DNA of 64,000 bases from Dromaius novaehollandiae (Eukaryota; Chordata; Aves; Casuariiformes; Dromaiidae), in NCBI RefSeq assembly GCF_036370855.1, contig NC_088117.1, positions 186,001 to 250,000 on the forward strand, in the 5' to 3' direction. A program made the translations under genes and the position numbers. Positions 8,990 to 17,644 of the stretch are shown in pieces. Below the pieces are notes generated by a model, which made no database searches, was not told the DNA's origin, and saw nothing but the letters and a program-made list of their open reading frames with translations. Numbering within the stretch: position 1 is the first letter of the stretch; every line of letters begins with the position of its first letter.

Positions 8990-10660
8990 GTGCGAGTCCT
9001 TGGCTGTTTTGGTCCTTTGTGTCTGGGTGTAATGCACAGCGCTTACGGCAGGGTTGGATGAGGGAGAGGAGCTGTCAGAGAGTTGCCCTGCATCAAGGGA
9101 TGCCCTCGGTCCCCTCATCACTGTAGTTTCCCAGCTCGGGCTGTCCTTAAGGTCTCATTCATCGGAATGGGGGAGCGCAGATGAGCCTGGGAGCACAAGT
9201 GAAGTCACTGGGAGTGCTCCAGTGAATCCCGGTGGATTTGGTGACCGAGAGGGGAAGGAGGTGCTGCGAAGGATGGCCGTGCAGCTCTGAGCAATGAGTT
9301 AGAGGAGTGCTAAAGTGAGACGAGAGGCTGCTGGGGCTTAGCGCAATGGTCTTCTGTGCGCAGAAGCTGAACATCTCCAAGTAGAGAGAAGTGAGAGGGG
9401 GCTGGCAGGGAAAGGGTAAAAAGCACTGTGATAGGAAGAACAGTACTGGCCTTAGAAATGGCACAAAAGGTAACCAAAAGACCCACAGAAATGGCATTGC
9501 TCTGCTCCCAAACACTCAAGCCATGAATACTAGAGGTAAGGCAGAAAAGGGAATACAGTCCTATTTGGAGGAGCGCCCAGGATCCTCTGTGCTCTCTTTC
9601 AAGGGGGTCCAAGTGGACTCTTACCTTTCCAGAGGAACGTAGGCAAAGAGTTGCTGCCTCTGAAAACATTGGTCACCCCTATTGCCAGCTTGCAGGAGAG
9701 GGAAAGGAGTAAAGGCCCTTGTAGGATCCAACAGGAAGGCGGTGGCAGGAAGGTGCAGCCCCAGCACCTGCAGTGTCCCTGGGGAAGCTCACAGAGCCCT
9801 GAGAAACCTGGTGAGGGAAGGGCGTAGGACAGGAAAGGCAAGCGGTGAGATCTGAGGATGTTTCTCAGGTGGCCCAGCAACCCTTTGCCTCTGGGATCGG
9901 AAGAACCAGCTCCTCCTCCACCTTCCCTGCATGTTCATCAAGTGCTGCAGGATTTGCTCGGCACGCTGCGCTACGGGACAGGCATTCAAGCGGCAGCCTC
10001 CTCTCACAAGGCTCAGCCAGCTAAGCACTAGGAACACACGACGACTCCCGAGAGCAGCGCTTCTCACAGGAAGATGTTCAGGCACTGGGTCTCAAAGCAC
10101 AACCCGCCCAAACCAAGGGAATCCTTCCCGCGCTGGGTGTGAGCTGGCAGGCAGAGGTGGTTGCGGTGGCTCCTCAGCACAACGAGAGGCAAGGGGAGGA
10201 AGGAGCTCAGGGTTACGCCACTGCAGGAGGCCTCCAGAAGCACAGAAGCCAAAGCCTAATTCTGCCACAGGCTCCTGGAGAGGCGGGGGAAACTCCCACC
10301 TCCTCAGCGGCTGATCAAGAAACGCCCCCGATGCCACCACTTCTAAAGCAGAGGCTTTAACACAGGCACTCCTGCCACGAGGCCACCGACAGTGTGGCCA
10401 GAGGAAGGGCCACTTGCAACGCCTCGCACATCCCAATGCCCGTGCTTTTCAGACTTCAGCGCTGCACTACTGCCCCACCATAAACCGAGGAGCAAAAGCA
10501 AGCCTCAAGCTAAAATGGGCAGAGCTGTGCAGGACGTGGGCTCCTCCAGCACACCCAGCTCAGCCTTTTAAGGAGAGCCGCCCTGGCTCCCTGGATGGGT
10601 GCTGCAGGGCAACGGCCCCTGCACCGCTACCCGCAACCTCCCAGGCCAGCCCCGCAATGC
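8990..10660. other. Intergenic, no gene recognised
   Basis: Moderately GC-rich sequence between the membrane-protein gene and the next provirus. Short open frames occur on both strands, but none shows a recognisable domain or in-phase splice partners. The part after about 10300 may already be decayed proviral sequence. Confidence 0.5.
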
Positions 10661-11160
10661 ACACTGCCATTAAGCCGAGAACCGATTTAACTGATGTTCC
10701 TTTGCAAAACCCGCATCTAGTTCTATTTGTAGACAGCTCATCCTGCTACCTGCATGGACAACGACGAACTGAGTATGCTGTAGTCAGCCAGGAATGAGTA
10801 ACACAGGCCGAACTGCTTCCCACAAGAAAGAGTGTGCAAGGAGCAGAACTATTAGAACCAACTCTCTATCTGCCTTTTGAAAAGAACGAGGATTTTTTAA
10901 TGTCATCAGGAAAGAAAACAGCTAGTGGAGAAGAAATATGTAACTGGCTGGAAGCAGTCCAAAGGCCCAAAGAAATTGCTGTAATACACTGCCCAGCCCA
11001 TCCTAAAGACACTACAGAAATCAGTAAAGGAAATGCTTTAGCTGACGCCGCTGCAAAGGCTGCAGCCCATGAACCTCTGAGAGGCCGTGTGGTGGCACTT
11101 CCAAGGATGAACCAAAGTGAATGGCCAAATGTAATAGACCCCAGAACCATGTACTGAAAG
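10660..11160 (+). pseudogene. Gammaretrovirus-like pol remnant: RNase H
   Basis: LVLFVDSSS (the first RNase H aspartate strand) at about 10708-10740 is followed in another frame by VIHCPAHPKD and GNALADAAAK at about 10980-11065, the last RNase H helix of gammaretroviral pol. A stop at 10795-10797 and a frame change separate them. RT is missing on the left, so the copy is 5'-truncated. Confidence 0.8.
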
Positions 11161-11279
11161 GCTTGCTCCGTGGAAGAGAAGAAATAATAGGAATAGTGGG
11201 AAGCAAAACAAAGTGATGATGGAATATGGACAATTAGTGGAAAACCAATTCTACCAAAAAAAAAAAAAAAAAGAAGAAG

Positions 11280-12035
11280 AAGTAATTCCTATAGCAGGTG
11301 GTTTCACGAGAAAGCTCATGAGGGAGCAGCGGCGGTAGCTAAGCAGGTACAGACAGTAAGGGCCAGTGCAGGAATTTACACGGCCGCACAAAGAATAAGC
11401 AATAGCTGCCCAGCCTGCCAAAAGTTCTCGAGCAGCAAACCAAGCTTGGAGGTAGGGGGACGACCGTGGGCCTGCTTCCCTTTTCAAAGGCTACCAATAG
11501 ATTACGCGGATATGCCATCCACCGATGGGTGCAAACGCTTGTTAGTGATAGTAGATCAGTTGTCAGGCTGGGTAGAAGCTTTCCCGACAAGAAAGGACGA
11601 CGCAGGAGGGGTAGTAAAGCCTTATTGAAAGAAATCATACGCAGGTATGGGGTTCCAGAAGCCATTGATTCAGACAGGGGCGCTCAATTTATGGCAGACA
11701 TAGTCAATCAATTATATAAATCCCTAGGAACAGAGAGAAACCTCCCTACTCCCTACCACCCACAATCTTCAGGAGAGGTCTAATGTCCTGTCATTCTTTC
11801 GACGAAAGAATCGCAAAGGTATGCACACACAGTGGCCTAACATGGCCAGAAGCCCTAAACTTCGCTCTGTGGGACGTACGAAATGCTCCACAACAACCCG
11901 TAGGACTACCACCAGCAGAAATTCTCTGTGGGAGACCTTTAGGGACTTCTACTCCAGCTAAGAGCAGCCTGTTAGATGGAAATTTTGCTGTTAGACTGTA
12001 CTTGTATATATTGGGAAACGCTGTGTATGTATGAG
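11280..12035 (+). pseudogene. Gammaretrovirus-like integrase remnant
   Basis: CPACQK at about 11408-11425 is the second half of the HHCC zinc-binding domain. The catalytic core follows in alternating frames: IDYADMPST with LLVIVDQLSGWVEAFPT (about 11495-11590), then GVPEAIDSDRGAQF and PYHPQSSGEV (about 11650-11780), then a C-terminal part with WPEALNFALW and GLPPAEILCGRP (about 11840-11945). At least three frame changes and a stop make it non-functional. A 17-A run lies at 11256-11272 just before it. Confidence 0.8.
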
Positions 12036-12194
12036 AACCCTTTGTAGTCTTATATTCATAGTGGACATTGCTGTAAAGACAAGTAATCACTCAAATAGTT
12101 GTGTTGGTAACTTAGTTCTTCAGCTCCTGGTACGTCTTATCCATTGTTACAATCTAATTACACACTGAGTCAAGCTTGACTGCTTACCCCCATC

Positions 12195-12520
12195 GGAATG
12201 AATCTTACATTGGTGGAGAAACTACCGCAACGTGATGAGCTGCGTCAGCTGCTCGAATGCATCCGAAACAATGGACAAAAAGCTCTAATCGCCACTCATC
12301 ATGATACAGAGGAGATACAGGACGTCTTGGAAAGGGTGAAGCAGGACGGAGCACATCATGGTTGGGAAACTCCTCTGGGATGATCACCAACTGCAACAGG
12401 GATTCATACTCACGTGTTGTACCCAGGAGTAGTTGTGTTAAGTTTAACCATGTTATGCCTATTACTTATGATCATATTATACATACGATTATGGAAAGTG
12501 ATGATATGCCTTGACAGCCT
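12195..12520 (+). pseudogene. Gammaretrovirus-like env transmembrane-subunit remnant
   Basis: 12198-12383 encodes a charged segment ending near GWETPLG. After one frame change, 12385-12515 encodes a hydrophobic stretch (VVVLSLTMLCLLLMIILYI) followed by a short basic end, which fits the membrane anchor of a retroviral Env TM subunit. It lies directly before the polypurine tract and LTR, where env ends. The surface subunit and fusion region are absent. Confidence 0.6.
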
Positions 12521-12559
12521 TTGAGAACTCTTGTCTAAAGGATTAGCAGGGATGCTTAC

Positions 12560-12577
12560 CAGAAACAAAGGGAGGCC
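12560..12577 (+). promoter_or_regulatory. Polypurine tract of the gammaretrovirus-like provirus
   Basis: AGAAACAAAGGGAGGCC stands immediately before the TGTTAAAG start of the LTR, the expected place for plus-strand priming. Confidence 0.65.
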
Positions 12578-13083
12578 TGTTAAAGAATATTGAGCTGGAA
12601 CTGTCTAGAGGTAACAGCTTAGCACAACTTATATAAACCTTGCTTAGCATGAGTAGCTAAATGCGCTGAAGCCTTAGGCTGCACTCAGATAACATGAGGA
12701 ACTGTCAGCTAGTCCAGTAAGGAAGGGCGCCAGGGCCGGTACAAGGTGGAAAGATAAGGAAGCTTACGAGGAAGCGAAGTCCATCAGCAGAAGCCGCCAC
12801 AGTAAAGGTAAGGCAAATCAGGCTGCCTAGAGACAGCAGTGGGAGCCACCGAAGAACACGAAGCCCCCAGAGCCAGATATGGTGATTGGTCTGAAGCTTT
12901 GCATGGGGTGTGGGGAGCTTAGCTTGTGAGGGTATAATTGCCCAGGGATTTCTTTGTTTGGGGTGCCTCTTGGGAGGCAGCCAGCTCGAGCTGTAATTCC
13001 TGCAGGTGCATCATTAAATTGTATTGAATTTGCTCTGATTTGGCTCTGAACTTCTCAGCGGGAACCTAGGGTCAGACCCTGTT
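12578..13083 (+). mobile_element. 3' LTR of the gammaretrovirus-like provirus
   Basis: Begins TGTTAAAGAATATTGAGC. TATATAAA at 12630-12637 gives a promoter box and ATTAAA near 13013 a possible polyadenylation signal. The right end is approximate (before TGGTGGCTGGCGAGC). Its first ~90 bases match, inverted, the fragments at 2490-2600 and 3478-3572. Confidence 0.7.
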
Positions 13084-13084
13084 A

Positions 13085-13457
13085 TGGTGGCTGGCGAGCA
13101 TAATTTTCCATAGCACTGTGTGCTTTGAAGAGCTGGGACACCTGTGGTTTAGTTAAGTGATGGCTTGTAGTCCTGGCAAGAAGGTATTGGCCTGGACGTG
13201 TCTCTCTGAGAGAGGGGTGAGTGTTGGTGGCCCTGGTGATGAGGGCAACATCACCTTTGGGAAGGGCAGGAAAGAGAAAGGAAGGGCAGGGAGCTGCCTC
13301 CATTTTTCCTGTCCTCTGGTAGGTTTGGGATTTGTGGGCTGTGGTGGAGCAGCAGAGCTAAGTCTGCCCAGCTGCCCCCCGGGTTTTCTAGCAGAAGCAC
13401 TGACCCTGTCAAGGTGATGTTGAGTGATTCCCGAGTTGCAAAAGCTTGGGTGCAGGG
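13085..13457. other. Short spacer between two proviruses, no gene recognised
   Basis: GA-rich stretch with no motif I recognise. TGGTGGCTGGCGAGC right after the LTR could be a remnant primer-binding site if another internal region once followed, but nothing else supports that. Confidence 0.4.
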
Positions 13458-13807
13458 TGTTGGGGACCAAGATTGAATGATGCTGTGTAGGACAGCAGAG
13501 GATCTCTAAGGCAGAAAGTAATGAAGTGGTAACTATGATTTGTGCCCCGAATGTGTGCACGTGAGTTGCCACTGATCATGTGTCTTCCTGCCTACGTGTC
13601 AGCAGCTGCGGTGGGCCTGTCCTGCTGGCCTGTCCTGCCCGCCTGCTAGGCATCAGAAGACACCTTACCCACCTATCACAAGACGCCACAATGCCAAGCA
13701 GATACTTGGAGGAGTGGCTGAGTTGATGGCTATATAACCTGCCACTGTGTTTTCAAGAAAGGCTTTTTGCACTACACTTCTTGAGGTCCGTGTCGTCGTA
13801 TGCCACA
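13458..13807 (+). repeat. 5' LTR of the betaretrovirus-like provirus
   Basis: About 350 bp. TATATAA at 13731-13737 serves as a promoter box. Compared with the 3' LTR it carries an extra segment around TTTGTGCCCCGAATGTGTGC and lacks a duplicated CTTCCTGCCT segment. Confidence 0.85.
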
Positions 13808-13809
13808 AA

Positions 13810-13826
13810 TGGCGCCCGAATCGGGA
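13810..13826 (+). promoter_or_regulatory. Retroviral primer-binding site
   Basis: TGGCGCCCGAATCGGGA starts two bases after the 5' LTR. TGGCGCCCGA is the start of a lysine-tRNA type primer-binding site; the 3' half deviates, so the exact tRNA is uncertain. Confidence 0.75.
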
Positions 13827-14005
13827 TTCCAAAAATAGAAGCCTGAAAAATAGAGTCAAGGAACTTCAGAATGGAAGTACTGAAGAATGAAGCAGGAAAG
13901 ACAGAACCAATAAATCCGGTGGCATAGCCCAGCTGAACGTCAGGACGGTTGATAGTTGAGCGCTCCCATCACCACCACGGAATGGCAGGTGAGCAGCTGG
14001 GAACT

Positions 14006-14734
14006 ATGGGGCAATCTCTTACAAGGGATCACAGAAGTTATATGGAAGTATTACAGAAAGTCTTAAAGACTCATGGGTTTCAGAATGTTGCCCAGCATTC
14101 GCTAATGACTCTGTTAGTGTGGACTCGGGATAATTGTCCCTGGTTCCCGCAGGAGGGAACGCTAAGCGTTGCGGTGTGGGAACAAATTGGGGACGAGTTG
14201 CGGCGGCAGAGGGATGATAAGGCGAAGAAACTTTTAGTGACTTGGCAACAGGTCTTTTCCGCCCTCCTCCGCTTGCAAGCAGTAAACGCGGCTGAACTTT
14301 TGCCCTACGCAGCAACGGCCGGTGAGAGCACCGTAAGGTCCTCGATAATACCCGGACCGGACTCCGAGTGTGACGACTCATTTAATTCAGGGTCGAATGA
14401 TCTGGACCAGGAGGCGGACTTTCATCCACCCCCTACTACGCACTGCGGTGTCCAGCCCACGGCCCCTCCGGAACCACCCCCCGCCTGGCACCGCCCCCCT
14501 CCGGAACCACCCCCCGCCTGGCACCGCCCCCCGGGACCGCCCTCCCCTCAAGAGGCGGGGCTGCCCACGAACGCGGACCGCCCGCAGCCCCCCTCCGCCG
14601 TCCCGGCTTCCTGGGGAAGAGCTGTTGGCCCGACGCCAGCGCTAGCGCAGTGCTGTGGTGCGCTAGAGCTTTGCCGCCAGGAGGCGCTGCGAAGCGGAGA
14701 CTCGGACATTCTCCACGCCCTCCCGGGGCGATAG
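14006..14734 (+). pseudogene. Betaretrovirus-like gag fragment (matrix and proline-rich region)
   Basis: The start at 14006 gives MGQSL, a glycine-2 start suited to N-myristoylation; an upstream in-frame ATG at 13949 only adds a leader. The matrix-like part (about 70 residues) has the LLVWTRDNCPWFPQEGTL pattern of betaretroviral Gag N-termini. A proline-rich stretch follows with PPEPPPAWHRP twice, from a 33-bp tandem duplication at about 14465-14530. The frame stops at 14734 before any capsid or zinc-knuckle sequence, so most of gag is deleted. Confidence 0.75.
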
Positions 14735-14869
14735 CAGGCAGGGCAACCCACTGCATGGGAGCAGCTGCCTTATGAGGCGGTGAAAGGAGTCAGGAACTCG
14801 GTTGAGGATTACGGCCTCCAGTCAGCTTACACCATGAACTGATTTCAAGCTATCGCCGAGGGTTAACCT

Positions 14870-15853
14870 ATGGGGACACTCCAACCTGGGATCCCGCCAC
14901 CAGCAATGTTACCTGAATCATGGCCTCTTGTTGTTATTGATCGTAAGGGTTGTTTTTTCACTATACCGTTACATCCAGCAGATGCACCACGATTTGCATT
15001 TACGGTTCCAGCGATCAACAATCAGGAGTCTACACTTTGCTTTCACTGGACGGTATTGCCTCAGGGGATGCTAAGTAGTCCGACAATATGCCAAATGTTT
15101 GTGGCTCGAGCTATCCTCCCTATTCGCAGAGCATATCCCAGTGCTTTAATTTATCACTATGTGGATGATATTTTGATCTCCGCATCCTCGAGGGATGCTG
15201 TTCAAACGGTAGTCAAAGAGTTGCGGAAATCTTTGAGTGCTAATGGTCTGTGTATAGCCGAGGAAAAGGTCCAAGTGCAAGCGCCTTGGAAGTATTTAGG
15301 GTGGAAAATTACAGACACGGCTATTCTGCCGCAGCCTTTGCGGCTAGCATCTGATATTAAAACCCTAAATGACTTGCAGAAACTACTTGGCACCATTAAC
15401 TGGGTGCGACCTTATCTTGGCATTACCACACAGGATCTAGCCCCTCTCTTTGCTCTGCTAAAGGGAGAGTCAGACTTAGCATCATCCCGAACATTAACTC
15501 CTGAAGCACTGCACGCCCTACAACGGGTGTCCGCAGCTATTCAAAATCGACAGATTCATCGCATCTCTCCAATGTTTCCAGTTCGCCTGATTCTGATTTA
15601 TAATGTCTTTCAACCTTACGCTCTCTTATGCCAATGGGTTTCAGGTGACATTGATCCCTTAAGAATTCTGGAGTGGGTGTTTCTAGCACATGCTTTCTCG
15701 AGGACCGTGACCACTGGGATAGAGATGATGGTGCTGCTTATTCAGAAAGGGCGCCATCGTTTGCAAAGCCTTTTGGCGCAAGATCCGGCTAGTATCTCTA
15801 TCGCACTGGCCAAGCAGGACTTCAACTGCATGTCAAGGGTTCTACACAGATAG
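14870..15853 (+). pseudogene. Betaretrovirus-like reverse transcriptase fragment
   Basis: A 327-codon open frame with LVVIDRKGCFFTIPLH (first catalytic aspartate), LPQGMLSSPTICQ and the intact YVDDIL box, then LGWKIT and LLGTINWVRPYLG of the palm/thumb. The N-terminal fingers, protease and RNase H are missing. After about residue 240 the sequence degrades into unrecognised connection-like residues. RT would copy RNA into DNA; this piece lacks the parts needed to act alone. Confidence 0.85.
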
Positions 15854-15881
15854 TGTTACCCATTATCCCTCGTTTGGAAGA

Positions 15882-16574
15882 TTGAAGTATGTTCACGTCT
15901 CTGTAGATACCTTTTCCCATTACGCTGTCGCTACTGCCCATGTTGGGGAGAAGAGCCGTGATGTTTGTCATCACTGGCTTGCCTGTTTCGCCGTAATGGG
16001 GGTTCCTGCTCAAATTAAGACTGACAATGGTCCCGCATACACGGCACAACGAACACGGGCATTTCTTCAAGCTTGGGGGGTCACTCATGTGACCGGAATT
16101 CCCCATTCCCCAACTGGCCAGGCAATAGTGGAACGTACCCATCGTACCCTGAAAGAAAAGCTTGAGAAACAAAAAAGGGGAAATAGCCCTGGCGCTTCCC
16201 CACAAGAGCAACTCTGGAAGGCTCTGTATGTTCTTAACTTCTTAAACCGATATACGGACCAGAGTGCAGTTAATAAGCATCTCTCATGTCCTACAGGGCG
16301 AGAACAACCTCGAGATCGCTACAGGGACCTGGAGACAGGTCAGTGGAGTGAACCGGTGGATCTAATAACGTGGGGGAAAGGTTACGCTTGTGTTTCCACA
16401 GGTAACGGACTTCACTGGATACCTGTACGACTGATTCGACCTGTTGGTGTGTTCCTCGGGATGCCGGGTGAGGGCTGGGAGCCAGTTGAGATGAACCCAT
16501 CTTGGGGTATTTGCGGCGGTGTTTGTCTGCCTTGTGCAGGATCGCTGTTGATTTGCAGAGGCTTATTGCATTGA
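15882..16574 (+). pseudogene. Betaretrovirus-like integrase core and C-terminal domain
   Basis: A 230-codon open frame with catalytic aspartates in VSVDTFSHYA and KTDNGPAYT and the glutamate in GQAIVERTHRTLK, so the D,D-35-E triad is visible. The HHCC zinc domain is missing at the N-terminus, and the frame begins right after the RT fragment (stop at 15853), implying an internal deletion. The C-terminal part has ITWGKGYACVS and HWIPVRLIRP, the DNA-binding SH3-like region. Confidence 0.85.
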
Positions 16575-16715
16575 TGAGATATAGACAGAATATAGGCTGA
16601 TAAGATATAGATAGAATATAGGATAAGTTATAGATAGAATATAACTGCACTGATAAGTTATGGATAGAATATAAGTGCACTGATAAGTTGTGGATTAGAT
16701 AGAATTAGAGTGGAA
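16575..16715 (+). repeat. Degenerate tandem repeat before the polypurine tract
   Basis: Repeated units built on GATAAG-TTAT-GATAGAATATA, roughly 20-40 bp each, four to six times. They stand where env or a 3' non-coding region would be. Confidence 0.75.
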
Positions 16716-16849
16716 GCCTTTTAAGGGATAGGATTGGACGTTAGGCTTGGGGCATAAGTTAAGAAGGCACTGACGTGTGAATTGGTAATCTTGGTAAGAT
16801 CTCTAATCCTTGTTATCTGTCTCCCCTACCTGACAAGCTTTAAGTTTAA

Positions 16850-16868
16850 TAAATAAAAAGAGGGGATA
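16850..16868 (+). promoter_or_regulatory. Polypurine tract with AATAAA, betaretrovirus-like provirus
   Basis: AATAAATAAAAAGAGGGGATA immediately precedes the 3' LTR. It contains overlapping AATAAA sites and the AAAAAGAGGGGA purine run. Confidence 0.65.
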
Positions 16869-17225
16869 TGTTGGGGACCAAGATTGAGTGATGCTGTGTA
16901 GGACAGCAGAGGATCTCTAAGGCAGAAAGTAATGATCTGGTGACTATGAAGTTGCCAGTGATCATGTGTCTTCCTGCCTGTGTCAGCAGTCACGGTGTGC
17001 CTTCCTGCCTACGTATCAGCAGCTGCGGTGGGCCTGTCCTGCTGGCCTGTCCTGCCCGCCTGCTAGGCATCAGAAGACACCTTACCCACCTATCACAAGA
17101 TGCCACAATGCCAAGAAGATACTTGGAGGAGTGGCTGAGCTGGTGGCTATATAACCAGCCATTGTGTTTTCAATACAGGCTTTTTTGCACCATTCTTCTT
17201 GTGGTCCATGTCGTCGAATGCCACA
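16869..17225 (+). repeat. 3' LTR of the betaretrovirus-like provirus
   Basis: About 357 bp, same start and end as the 5' LTR, with TATATAA at about 17148. A short duplication around GTGTCTTCCTGCCTGTGTCAGCAG lengthens it. The CCDC81-like exons begin about 420 bp downstream. Confidence 0.85.
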
Positions 17226-17644
17226 CTGCACGTTTTAGAAATGAAGCCTTTGACTTTTCATCAACTCAGCTTGGCTTCTTGTCCGCTAGCCACTGCCTCT
17301 GGTTTCTTCACACCGGCTCTCCTTGCACCTCCAAATTGGCAGAGCAGGCTTTGGACTCAGAGATGCCTTCCCACTGCGGATGTGAGAAGACAGGATCCCC
17401 TGGGTGAAAACACTTCTGAGGTCTCCCTTTCAGCTCCAGACCTTTCCTGTGGTCATAATCAAGATTTTAGTCTGAAGTCAGTCAAGACCTCAGCTGTGAA
17501 GTTCCTGTCAAAGAGGCATTTCTTTGGGGTTGGTGGGGGGTGCTTGGCTACACTTGCGTCTGCTGCCTTTCTTGGTTGGAGGTGCACTGAGTGGTTATGA
17601 GCTTGCTGACTCAGAGCTTGACATATCTATCATTTGCTTTGCAG

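Larger units (their letters stand above)
13458..17225 (+). mobile_element. Betaretrovirus-like provirus, env-less, with both LTRs
   Basis: LTRs at 13458-13807 and 16869-17225 share a TGTTGGGGACCAAGATTGA start and a CTATATAAC box and end near ATGCCACA. Inside, in order: primer-binding site, partial gag, RT, integrase core, A/T-rich repeats, polypurine tract. The order is proviral but capsid, nucleocapsid, protease, RNase H and env are missing or unrecognisable, so the total is only about 3.8 kb. The LTRs differ by several indels, so the insertion is old. I see no clear target-site duplication (TGCAGGG left, CTGCACG right). Confidence 0.85.

Noticed and set aside
17199..17600. 133-codon frame running out of the 3' LTR as a first exon of the CCDC81-like gene
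   Set aside because: It starts inside the LTR, has no similarity to a CCDC81 N-terminus, and offers no in-phase donor to 17645.
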